Of a stretch of 52,100 bases of DNA, positions 26,514-34,183 are shown piece by piece. The first letter of the stretch is position 1, and the number at the start of each line of letters is the position of its first letter. The translations under genes and the position numbers were made by a program. This DNA is from DAIOGN01 sp036745245 (lineage in GTDB: Bacteria; Zixibacteria; MSB-5A5; JAUVRN01), in NCBI GenBank assembly GCA_036745245.1, contig DAIOGN010000003.1:1-52100 (forward strand), given 5' to 3'. The notes beneath the pieces were generated by a model. That model did no database searches and was not told the origin of the DNA. It saw nothing but the letters and a program-made list of their open reading frames with translations.

Positions 26514-28190
26514 ATGTGGCGACGTAGATACCCCAAAGACCTGCTGACACTTGGAGCCTGCCGAAAGCCACACTTCAGATCGATACTAGTTTTCTTCGTG
26601 GTACTCTTGGCACCTGGCTCTCACTCTGGTGCCGGCATCAATTCGACGGACATTCCCGTCACATTGCTGTTCGAAACCACGCAATCTGAGAATTCAATTT
26701 TCATAAGCCCCACGAACCCTCTCGTAATGCTGATCTCGAACAACTCTACTGACTGGATTGACCCACCGCCTGTGGGGGGAGAAATTCCTTCTGATCCTCC
26801 GCCGACTGCAACGATGATTTATGGAGCGGATGCCTGGGTATCAACAAATGGTGGATCAACTTGGACCGGCAGCGTTTTTGGAGTCGGTGGAGCGAACAAC
26901 AAAGGCGATCCTTCGGTAGCGATAGATCAAAATGGAACAATGTACATCAGTTATATCTCGCCTAGTCTCGGGCAGTATGTATCTTATTCAACAAACAACG
27001 GTGCGTCTTGGAACGCAGTGCAGGTCGCGCCACCGCCCACATATGGAAAACTAGGCAAGAACCACCTATGGGTCGACAGCAATCACGGTAGGTTGTATGC
27101 CGCCTGGACGCGGTACAAGGATACTGGCCATCAGAATGACATGCAAATTGAGGTATCTCGATCCACTGATGGGGGCCAATCCTGGTCATCACCACCCACG
27201 GTGATTAGTCAAAACATCAGTGGTGAGTACGAGAACGGTGGAGTGAACCTTCACACAGCCTCCAATGACCACGTCTATGCGGTTTGGGCGGTGTACAATT
27301 CCGAGACACCATCTGACGAGAATGCGCTCGGGTTTTCAAAGTCCGCAGATTCTGGGCTGACATGGTCCAGCGCAACGCGGATCATAGACGGCATAAGAGG
27401 TCACAGGGGCACCCCGTTGCAAGGAAGCAAGACCATGCGACACAATAGTTTCCCCTCAATGACGGTGAACCAGCAGTCAGGAAAGATTTTTGTCGTTTGG
27501 ACTAATGTTGGCGCACCCCAGGAAAACACCGGCACTGATCCGAACATCTACGTGATAGTCTCAAGTGATGGGGCCGCTACGTGGAGCTCGCCGACGCGGG
27601 TAGACCAAGCCACAGCGACTAGTGACCAGTGGTTTCCGTGGGTTGCGTGCGATCCGTCAACTGGAACGCTTGCGTGCATCTTTTACGATTCGCGCGAATT
27701 ATCACAGCAGACGAGAGCAAATACTTATGTGGCCACATCGACTAACAATGGGCAGACGTGGCAGGACTTCAGAGTAAGCGATACTTATTGGCGCGGCCTC
27801 GGCATAAACGGCCTCGAAGACAACAATGCAGGCGACTATATTGGAATAACTGTCAAAAACAACAAGGCGTTTCCGGTGTGGTCGGACAACCGCCAGTCCG
27901 TAGGGCACCAACTCACATATATGTCTCCTTTCAACATCTGTACAATAAACCTCACCGGAGATGTGAACACGAATGGCTCTGTGAACAGCGGAGATGTTTT
28001 TTATCTCAATAACTATGTACTATCACAGGGCCCGACGCCACTTCCATGTGCTGCATCCGGTGATGTCAACTGCAGCGCCGTTGTAAACACAGGGGATGTG
28101 ATTTACCTGAATAACTACGTTTGGTATGGCGGGCCCGCTCCTTGCAATGTGTGCACTCTTGTAGAGCTAGGAACTTGGAACTGCTACTGA
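26514..28190 (+). CDS. Secreted Asp-box (sialidase-like) protein with C-terminal dockerin
   Basis: The predicted product has 558 residues from ATG 26514, chosen because GCGAGGAGGAG (26496-26506) lies at good spacing and a signal peptide follows (ILVFFVVLLAPGSHSGAG). At least six Asp-box-like motifs (S-x-D/N-x-G-x-x-W) mark a beta-propeller: STNGGSTW, STNNGASW, STDGGQSW, SADSGLTW, SSDGAATW, STNNGQTW. Asp-boxes are found in sialidases but also in non-sialidase propellers, and the catalytic Arg triad was not traced. The C-terminal dockerin pair is GDVNTNGSVNSGDVFYLNNY and GDVNCSAVVNTGDVIYLNNY, ending PCNVCTLVELGTWNC. Likely a surface or secreted hydrolase or binding protein. Confidence 0.83.
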   Translation: MWRRRYPKDLLTLGACRKPHFRSILVFFVVLLAPGSHSGAGINSTDIPVTLLFETTQSENSIFISPTNPLVMLISNNSTDWIDPPPVGGEIPSDPPPTATMIYGADAWVSTNGGSTWTGSVFGVGGANNKGDPSVAIDQNGTMYISYISPSLGQYVSYSTNNGASWNAVQVAPPPTYGKLGKNHLWVDSNHGRLYAAWTRYKDTGHQNDMQIEVSRSTDGGQSWSSPPTVISQNISGEYENGGVNLHTASNDHVYAVWAVYNSETPSDENALGFSKSADSGLTWSSATRIIDGIRGHRGTPLQGSKTMRHNSFPSMTVNQQSGKIFVVWTNVGAPQENTGTDPNIYVIVSSDGAATWSSPTRVDQATATSDQWFPWVACDPSTGTLACIFYDSRELSQQTRANTYVATSTNNGQTWQDFRVSDTYWRGLGINGLEDNNAGDYIGITVKNNKAFPVWSDNRQSVGHQLTYMSPFNICTINLTGDVNTNGSVNSGDVFYLNNYVLSQGPTPLPCAASGDVNCSAVVNTGDVIYLNNYVWYGGPAPCNVCTLVELGTWNCY

Positions 28191-28236
28191 GTGATTGCAG
28201 AATCGTAGTACAAAGGCCTCTGATAGGAGTTATCGC

Positions 28237-29076
28237 ATGAGAGCGTCTCTGCTTGCTTGCGGCCTGATCACCACGGTGATACTGCCAACGGGTTTGGCCA
28301 TGAGTGACGATGTAGGCGCTATTGATGTTGTCAGACTATCGGATGCCGGAGTCCGTAATGGGGAGTTCACAGTCTCGGTCAATGTGATTAATGATGAGCG
28401 CTTACTTGATCTAGACATTCCGCTGCGCTTTGGGAATCCCGGGGATCCCGTAGACTTGATGCGGGTTGAATTCCGTGAGCGCGTGGCATCTTGGGACGTT
28501 AAACACGTATCCATAGACAATGTGAATAAGACGGTGATTGTCACACTGATCTCGGAAGTGGGCAGCGCCCGCCCAAACGCGGGCCTGAATCTAGCTAGTA
28601 CAGATGCCACGAGTATTGCAGATCTCGTCTTCAGTAAGGCTGAGTCGTATCACATTGTGGCTTCTCCGTTTTCGACAGAGCAGCCAGGCCATGCACTGAC
28701 TTTCTACTACAACGAGCTCGACAACGGAAGACCAGTGGTCAGGGAGCTCGTCCCGTATCTAGATGGCGACGTCATCATGAAGGTCACCTCTTCAGTCCCC
28801 CGTTCATTCGAGCTCTCGCAGAATTATCCGAATCCATTCAACCCTTTCACGAGTTTCGCTCTGAGGCTGCCTGAAGCATCAGACTACTCGATCGGGATCT
28901 TTAACGTCGCTGGGCAGTTAGTTAAGTCATACTCCGGTCGCCTGAAGGCGGGGGAGCACAATTTCGTCTGGGACGGCAAGAATGACCAAGGAACATCGGT
29001 GGCTAGCGGAGTTTACCTCTATAAGGCCGAGGCGGGCAACTTCAAGGAGACCAGAAGGATGATGTTGCTTAAGTAG
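28237..29076 (+). CDS. Surface protein: cohesin-like domain plus FlgD-like sorting domain
   Basis: The predicted product has 279 residues from ATG 28237 (GATAGGAG just upstream; signal peptide MRASLLACGLITTVILPTGL). Residues about 27-200 form a beta-sandwich resembling cohesin-like domains of these phyla (NGEFTVSVNVINDERLLDLD, IPLRFGNPGDPVDLMRVEF, SIDNVNKTVIVTL). The C-terminus (about 195-279) is a sorting domain: LSQNYPNPFNPFTSF, then IGIFNVAGQLVKSYSG, ending ETRRMMLLK. Because it follows two dockerin proteins, it could be their cell-surface anchor; that is inference. Last gene of the AT-rich cluster. Confidence 0.8.
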   Translation: MRASLLACGLITTVILPTGLAMSDDVGAIDVVRLSDAGVRNGEFTVSVNVINDERLLDLDIPLRFGNPGDPVDLMRVEFRERVASWDVKHVSIDNVNKTVIVTLISEVGSARPNAGLNLASTDATSIADLVFSKAESYHIVASPFSTEQPGHALTFYYNELDNGRPVVRELVPYLDGDVIMKVTSSVPRSFELSQNYPNPFNPFTSFALRLPEASDYSIGIFNVAGQLVKSYSGRLKAGEHNFVWDGKNDQGTSVASGVYLYKAEAGNFKETRRMMLLK

Positions 29077-29286
29077 AGACGCATGAGCAACTTTTTTCAG
29101 TGATTTCTTGGCAGCAAGGGTCGCCCGGGAATCCTCATACTCGTGATCATCACGCGGGTGGGACACATGATGCGGTAACCCTCAACACCTGTGCAGCAGA
29201 CCGGCGAGGCGACACCGCCACCTTGTATGTGGATTGAGGCGTTGATTGCTTGGATGGCGACTGGTGCAACAGGGAGGAACTAATCC

Positions 29287-29487
29287 ATGACCGGTGAGGG
29301 AAAGTCCTTTCGCCGATCCAGAGATCGGGTGATTGCCGGCGTGTGCGGGGGCATCGCCGAGTATCTGGGCTGGTCTGCGGGACGAGTCCGGGTTCTGTAC
29401 GTCATTGTATCCATTCTCAGCGCCGCGTTTCCCGGCACCCTGGTGTATCTGATACTCTGGCTGGTCGTACCCGGGCCGGAGAACTAG
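29287..29487 (+). CDS. PspC-domain membrane protein
   Basis: The predicted product has 66 residues, the size of a stand-alone PspC domain. RRSRDRVIAGVCGGIAEYLG is the family signature, followed by one membrane segment (VLYVIVSILSAAFPGTLVYL, then ILWLVVP). GGGAGGAA precedes the ATG. PspC proteins are linked to envelope stress in other bacteria; no other psp gene is nearby. Confidence 0.92.
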   Translation: MTGEGKSFRRSRDRVIAGVCGGIAEYLGWSAGRVRVLYVIVSILSAAFPGTLVYLILWLVVPGPEN

Positions 29488-29522
29488 GCTTTTCGGAGGG
29501 AGCGGGACTCCGCTCGTCTGCT

Positions 29523-30212
29523 ATGCGTAATCGTTTATGGATCCTGCTGGCGGCCCTCATCCTGGCGCCGTTTCGCTTTCAGGAGGCCTCGGCCGACAGC
29601 CTCACAGTTCCCGGCGGTCCCGCCATCACGCTCGACGGGACTTTGGATTCCAGCGAGTGGGCCGGCGCGCTTGTGGTGGAACTCTCGGACAGCGGAGGCA
29701 GCATCCGCCTGCTCCATGACGGATCCTTCCTGTATGCCGGCGTCAAAGGAGACAGCGGCAGCTATCCGCACCTCGCGGTCATGTCACCATCCAACGTGTG
29801 GATCCTCCATGCCTCGGCGGCTCTGGGAGGCGTCGAGTACAGGCTGGCGGATTCCGTGCGCTGGGAGCGACGAAACGAATTCGTCTGGGAGCTTCGCGAC
29901 ACGTCGCTGTCCGAAGCGGCGCGGTCGGAGCGAGCCGACTACCTGGACAAACACGGTTGGGTGGCCAGCACCAACGGAATGGGCCGCCGCGGCGAAACCG
30001 AGTACATCATCCATCTGGAGTTGTTTGACAATACGCCGCTGCGATTGTCGGCCGCCATGGGTACAGGCGGCGAGCCGCCGTACTTCTGGCCGGCGGCGTT
30101 GAACGATGGTGTGCGCAGCCAGGACCTGTTCCTCGGCAATGCACCGAAGTTTCTCTCGTTCGACGTGACCGGCTGGGCGTCGCTCTGGCTGGGCCCGGTG
30201 CGTAAGCCATAG
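29523..30212 (+). CDS. Secreted protein with CBM9/DOMON-like domain
   Basis: The predicted product has 229 residues from ATG 29523, which starts a signal peptide (MRNRLWILLAALILAPFRF); the frame is open upstream inside pspC but without features. The body opens with ITLDGTLDSSEWAGALVVEL and RLLHDGSFLYAGVKG, the pattern of CBM9-like beta-sandwich domains that bind sugars or haem in periplasmic proteins. No ligand residues are evident. Ends before the DUF2087 gene with a 30-base gap. Confidence 0.7.
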   Translation: MRNRLWILLAALILAPFRFQEASADSLTVPGGPAITLDGTLDSSEWAGALVVELSDSGGSIRLLHDGSFLYAGVKGDSGSYPHLAVMSPSNVWILHASAALGGVEYRLADSVRWERRNEFVWELRDTSLSEAARSERADYLDKHGWVASTNGMGRRGETEYIIHLELFDNTPLRLSAAMGTGGEPPYFWPAALNDGVRSQDLFLGNAPKFLSFDVTGWASLWLGPVRKP

Positions 30213-30242
30213 TTGTCCCTCTCCAGAACTGCCGGCGGTGCA

Positions 30243-30671
30243 ATGACAGAACCTCCACTCTCCGCTGACTCGTTCTCCGAACGATTGGCGCGCTTGTGCA
30301 TTCAGGGCGGCATCTGGGAGCTGCCGAAGGCGCTGCAGGATCGCCATATTCTCTTTAAGAGCATGCAGCTGCAGTTCGACGTCGCCAGCACCTACTCCGA
30401 AGCGCAAGTGAACGAGCGGCTTTCCACCTGGATGTGCGAAGTGGCTCCGGGTCTTGATAGCGACACGGCCAACCTGAGACGCAACCTGGTGGACTTTCGA
30501 TATCTCTCGCGCGAATCTGACGGTCGGGCCTATCGGGTGAGTCGGGAAGCCTTCGAGTACGCGTCGGAGGTAGATCACCTGGATCCCGCGACCATCCTGC
30601 GAGATGCCCGGGCCCTGAGGGAACGGCGCAGGCGGGAGCGATCGAAACCTTTTGAGCAAGGCTCCTTGTGA
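30243..30671 (+). CDS. DUF2087-domain protein
   Basis: The predicted product has 142 residues (start MTEPPLSADSF at 30243; ten upstream codons lack support). NERLSTWMCEVAPGLDSDTA and NLRRNLVDFRYLSRESDGRA are the DUF2087 pattern, a small DNA-binding-like fold often attached to HTH regulators. GTGA overlap with the next gene. Confidence 0.8.
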   Translation: MTEPPLSADSFSERLARLCIQGGIWELPKALQDRHILFKSMQLQFDVASTYSEAQVNERLSTWMCEVAPGLDSDTANLRRNLVDFRYLSRESDGRAYRVSREAFEYASEVDHLDPATILRDARALRERRRRERSKPFEQGSL

Positions 30672-31096
30672 ACACTGAGATACGGATCTGTACCAGCGAT
30701 TCTGATGTCGTGGCGTGCATGTCGGTGATGCGCGAACTCCGCCCGCACATCTCAGAGCCCGACTTTTTGGCGCGCATCCGCAGGCAGGAGCAGGGCGGGT
30801 TCAAGCTTGTGTGCCTCCTCGCGGAGGGTCGCCCGGTGGCGGCCGCCGGCATTCGGATCATCACGAACCTGGCCTGGGGCACCTTTCTGTACGTGGACGA
30901 CCTGGTCACGCTCGACGCCGAGCGCTCCAGGGGGTTTGGCGCTCAACTGTTGAAATGGCTCCACGACTATGCAAAGGAGCAGAAGTGCGATCAACTGCAC
31001 CTCGATTCCGGAACCTGGCGCAAGGACGCGCATCGCTTCTACGAACGCGAGGGGATGGACATGACGAGTCTCCACTTCGCCTCGAAGTTGACCTGA
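30668..31096 (+). CDS. GNAT-family N-acetyltransferase
   Basis: The predicted product has 142 residues. The acetyl-CoA binding motif A is VDDLVTLDAERSRGFGAQLL (R-G-x-G-A form), and HRFYEREGMD matches the C-terminal FYxxxGF element. GTG start coupled to the DUF2087 stop. The substrate amine is unknown. Confidence 0.9.
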   Translation: MNTEIRICTSDSDVVACMSVMRELRPHISEPDFLARIRRQEQGGFKLVCLLAEGRPVAAAGIRIITNLAWGTFLYVDDLVTLDAERSRGFGAQLLKWLHDYAKEQKCDQLHLDSGTWRKDAHRFYEREGMDMTSLHFASKLT

Positions 31097-31103
31097 GCTG
31101 CGA

Positions 31104-31571
31104 ATGACCTCTTCAGAACTTCCCAGAACCGCGGGTCCTCCCCCTCCGGTGTACCTGCTGGCGGCACTCCTCGGCGAATGGGCTCTGCATACGTGGTTTC
31201 CGGTGGTGCACTGGCCAACGTGGCCCTGGAGATGGATCGGGCTCTTGTTCATCCTCAAGGGCGTGATCCTGGCCGCAGCGGCGCGGTGGTTGTACCTCAA
31301 GCACCATACTTCCGTGAGGCCATTCACAAGGTCGGACGCGCTGGTGACCGAGGGGCCGTTCAGGTTCACGCGCAATCCGATGTACACAGGCATGTTACTG
31401 GTGCTCTCCGGCGAGGCGCTCTTGTTCGGGTCGGTGGGACCGTGGCTTGTGGTGCCAGCCATGTGGTGGGTTCTTCACTTCCTCTTCGTGCTGAAGGAAG
31501 AGGAAGGCATGCGCCTTCAATTCGGCGAGCGGTACGCCGACTACTGTGCCCGAGTGAGGCGCTGGGGGTAG
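31104..31571 (+). CDS. Isoprenylcysteine carboxyl methyltransferase-like membrane protein
   Basis: The predicted product has 155 residues and four membrane segments. The family signature LVTEGPFRFTRNPMYTGMLL is followed by EEEGMRLQFGERYADYCARV and RRW, the SAM-binding/active-site layout of ICMT/PEMT-like methyltransferases. The bacterial substrate is unknown. Seven bases after the GNAT gene and four before the next, so probably one operon. Confidence 0.9.
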   Translation: MTSSELPRTAGPPPPVYLLAALLGEWALHTWFPVVHWPTWPWRWIGLLFILKGVILAAAARWLYLKHHTSVRPFTRSDALVTEGPFRFTRNPMYTGMLLVLSGEALLFGSVGPWLVVPAMWWVLHFLFVLKEEEGMRLQFGERYADYCARVRRWG

Positions 31572-31575
31572 TCCG

Positions 31576-32319
31576 ATGCGTACATTTGGAACGTGGAGTT
31601 CCGCTCTTCTGATCCTGGTGTGGCTGAATGGCTGCGGCCAGGACGATTCGTCGAACCAAGTGGAGCTGCAGACGGAAGTCCAGAAACAGCGGGCCGAACT
31701 GCGTCGCCAGATTACCGGCACGTGGGCCCGTCGAGTTCACACCGCGGACAGTTTGTGGGAGGGACTGCGACTCGACGAGGACGGGCGGTTCGGTTTGCTG
31801 GGCATCCACACCATGCACGGCCAGTACTGGCTGGTGCGTGCCGATACCCTGGTGCTCACCACAAGCACCGAGCGCTATTCGCAGGCCATCGAGGCCCGGC
31901 TGGCGACGCAGTTTCCCAGTGACGATTCGCTCATCCTCTGGGCCGACGCACAGTATCTCGCCGGAATCTACGAACGCGCGGACCACATGGGCTATCGCAT
32001 CACGGGCAGAGCGAACTACCAGTCCGAACTGAAATTGGGCACAGAGACTGTGCTGTACCTTGAGCTTCGTGGCAATGCGAAGGAAGGTGAAGGCAAGTAT
32101 CTGGCTTCGCAGGCCATGGGGGTGGATCACAACCGGCCGCCCTTTCCGTTTCATGTGTACTATGCGGCGTCCGATGCGGAAGGGCTCGATGAAGGCCGGC
32201 TGTACGCGACCTTGGTGATCTCCGGAGTGCCCACCCTGTCGCTCGACACAGGAGTGGTGGTACGGCTGGGATCTGACGTGGAAGACGTGAACCTGCCATT
32301 GGCGGAGCCAGAACTCTGA
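31576..32319 (+). CDS. Lipoprotein of unknown function
   Basis: The predicted product has 247 residues. MRTFGTWSSALLILVWLNGC is a lipoprotein signal with lipobox LNGC. The body opens with ITGTWARR, then LRLDEDGRFGLLGIHTMHGQ and YWLVRADTLVLTTSTERY, a lipocalin-like beta-barrel pattern. No catalytic motif recognised. Ends 44 bases before the next gene, with a weak CCCC/GGGG hairpin in between. Confidence 0.72.
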   Translation: MRTFGTWSSALLILVWLNGCGQDDSSNQVELQTEVQKQRAELRRQITGTWARRVHTADSLWEGLRLDEDGRFGLLGIHTMHGQYWLVRADTLVLTTSTERYSQAIEARLATQFPSDDSLILWADAQYLAGIYERADHMGYRITGRANYQSELKLGTETVLYLELRGNAKEGEGKYLASQAMGVDHNRPPFPFHVYYAASDAEGLDEGRLYATLVISGVPTLSLDTGVVVRLGSDVEDVNLPLAEPEL

Positions 32320-32363
32320 AGCCGGATGCAGAGTAAGGCCCCCAGAGGGGTGTTGATTCGACT

Positions 32364-32891
32364 ATGAATACACGAAGCATTGGACATGTGTGGGCGATTG
32401 CGGCAGCGGTGGTGCTATTCCCTGGCGGAGGCGATATGCGGGCCCAGTCTCAGAAGGAGTCGCCCAACAAGCTCCTGGTGCAGCAGTTCACTGAGGCGTG
32501 CAATACAAAGAAGTTCGCCCGCCTCGGGGAACTCGTGAACAAAGGATTCAAGAGACATTGTCAGGCCACGCCCACCGTAACGGTGAGTTCGCTGGACGAG
32601 TTCATCGAGTTTTTAAGTGCGGATGCGGCCACGTTCCCTGATGCGGTCGTCTCCATGAGTCAGCTCATCGAGGAAGGCGACCGGGTGGCATTCTGGGGCA
32701 CATTCACCGGCACCCAGAAGGCTCCGATGGGTCCCTTTCCGGCATCGATGAAGAAAGTCGTGTTGGACGTGTCCGGCGTGTTTCGAATCGAATCAGGCAA
32801 GATCGCAGAACTGTGGATCACCTGGGACAATATGGCCGTCTTCACCCAGCTTGAACTGGCCCCCGCGGAGGAGAAGCCCCGCAAAGAATGA
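32364..32891 (+). CDS. SnoaL-like (NTF2-fold) exported protein
   Basis: The predicted product has 175 residues. A signal peptide-like N-terminus (VWAIAAAVVLFPGGG) is followed by an NTF2/SnoaL-like domain: LLVQQFTEACNTKKFARLGE, AATFPDAVVSMSQLIEEGDR, VAFWGTFTGTQ and the closing IAELWITWDNMAVFTQLEL. These folds include ester cyclases and many non-enzymes. The last ten bases of the gene form part of a palindromic repeat. Confidence 0.8.
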   Translation: MNTRSIGHVWAIAAAVVLFPGGGDMRAQSQKESPNKLLVQQFTEACNTKKFARLGELVNKGFKRHCQATPTVTVSSLDEFIEFLSADAATFPDAVVSMSQLIEEGDRVAFWGTFTGTQKAPMGPFPASMKKVVLDVSGVFRIESGKIAELWITWDNMAVFTQLELAPAEEKPRKE

Positions 32892-32917
32892 AAATGGGGT
32901 CAGACCCCAATTCTTTG
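32882..32917. repeat. Extended palindromic repeat of the GGGGTCAGACCCC family
   Basis: Core TGGGGTC-A-GACCCCA (32895-32909) with outer arms CAAAGAAT (32882-32889) and ATTCTTTG (32910-32917). The left arm overlaps the end of the SnoaL-like gene and its stop codon; the right arm ends 12 bases before the Fpg/Nei start. Confidence 0.85.
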
Positions 32918-32929
32918 TGATTGCAGTCC

Positions 32930-33847
32930 ATGCCTGAGCTGCCCGACGTGGTAGTGTACATCGAGGCCCTGCGGCAGCGCATTGCCGGATCCACGCTTCA
33001 GGGAATCCGCATCCGGCATCCCTTCCTGCTCCGCTCCGTTTCACCTCCTACCGACCGGGCAATCGGGCGCAAAGTGGTGGAGATCCGAAGACTTGGAAAG
33101 CGGATCGCCATCGGGCTCGAGGGCGAACTATGGCTGGTGCTGCATCTCATGATCGCCGGGCGGCTGCATTGGACAGAGTCTCGGCCCAAAGTGAACCGCC
33201 GTCTCGATCTTGCGGCGTTCGACTTTGACTCGGGATCTCTGCTCCTGACTGAAGCCGGCACGCAGAAGCGCGCCTCGCTCCATCTGGTCGAAGGAAACCA
33301 CAACCTGGCTGCGCACGAACCCGGCGGCCTCGAACTGGAAGGTTCCACGCTCGAGCAGTTTCGCGCACAACTTCTGGCCGGCAATCATACGCTCAAGCGG
33401 GCGCTCACCAACCCGCGCAGCTTCTCGGGCATTGGCAACGCCTACAGCGACGAGATTCTCCACCGAGCACGCCTCTCACCCGTGACGCTCACGCAGAGGC
33501 TGACAGAAGACGAAATTGTGCGACTGCACCACTCGTGCAAGGAAGTGCTTCGGAACTGGGTGGAGCGGTTGCGTGAAGAGGCCGCCGGCGGCTTTCCGGA
33601 GGGTGTGACGGCCTTCCGTAAGGATATGGCCGTACACGGACGCTACGGCCAACCCTGCCCGACGTGCGGCGCTCCCGTGCAACGCATTCGCTATGTTTCC
33701 AACGAAACCAATTATTGCGCCCGCTGCCAGACGGGGGGTAGAATGCTGGCAGATCGCGCACTGTCGCGGTTGCTCAAGCAGGACTGGCCCAGAACGCTGG
33801 AAGAATGGGAAGCTCTTGCTCCTGCTTCCAATTCGAAAGGTGGATGA
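32930..33847 (+). CDS. Formamidopyrimidine-DNA glycosylase family protein (Fpg/Nei)
   Basis: Base-excision repair glycosylase/AP lyase of 305 residues. MPELPDV gives the catalytic N-terminal Pro2 and Glu3. The H2TH region holds NPRSFSGIGNAYSDEILHRA. The C-terminal zinc finger is CPTCGAPVQRIRYVSNETNY followed by CARCQ. ATG 32930 is fixed by the need for Pro at position 2. Whether it prefers oxidised purines (Fpg) or pyrimidines (Nei) cannot be read from sequence alone. Confidence 0.95.
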   Translation: MPELPDVVVYIEALRQRIAGSTLQGIRIRHPFLLRSVSPPTDRAIGRKVVEIRRLGKRIAIGLEGELWLVLHLMIAGRLHWTESRPKVNRRLDLAAFDFDSGSLLLTEAGTQKRASLHLVEGNHNLAAHEPGGLELEGSTLEQFRAQLLAGNHTLKRALTNPRSFSGIGNAYSDEILHRARLSPVTLTQRLTEDEIVRLHHSCKEVLRNWVERLREEAAGGFPEGVTAFRKDMAVHGRYGQPCPTCGAPVQRIRYVSNETNYCARCQTGGRMLADRALSRLLKQDWPRTLEEWEALAPASNSKGG

Positions 33848-33853
33848 ACCGAC

Positions 33854-34183
33854 ATGTCATCAGACCTATCCGGTTCCACTACAGGTGTCGTGACCGCCAT
33901 GGCCGTTTCGGCAGCGGGTCGACGCATCGTGCGCGCGTTTGAAGAATACCAGGCGATCAGTCCGGGAAGCGCAAAAACGCTGGCCGATCTGGGGCTTTCA
34001 GAGTCTCGACGCGTTGGTCGACTCGAGCGAGCCGGAGTTCTGTCGGTCACTCAGGACAAGCGCTACTACCTCAATCGCGACCGCTGGAGTGAACTGAGCG
34101 AGGCACGCAGGCGGCGCGCTGTGATTGTGCTGGCGCTTGTTGGCCTGGTGCTGCTTGTCTACTTATTGATTCAAAAGTCGTAG
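33854..34183 (+). CDS. Small protein with winged-helix-like part and C-terminal membrane anchor
   Basis: The predicted product has 109 residues. Residues about 20-75 (RRIVRAFEEYQAISPGSAKT, LADLGLSESRRVGRLERAGV) look like a short HTH, and the C-terminus (AVIVLALVGLVLLVYLLIQ) is a membrane segment. No family is recognised. Its TAG overlaps the GTG of the glycosyltransferase by one base. Confidence 0.65.
   Translation: MSSDLSGSTTGVVTAMAVSAAGRRIVRAFEEYQAISPGSAKTLADLGLSESRRVGRLERAGVLSVTQDKRYYLNRDRWSELSEARRRRAVIVLALVGLVLLVYLLIQKS

Noticed and set aside
29077..29286. Possible gene in the gap after the AT-rich island
   Set aside because: The only open frame (minus strand) overlaps the sorting-domain gene and has no ribosome site.
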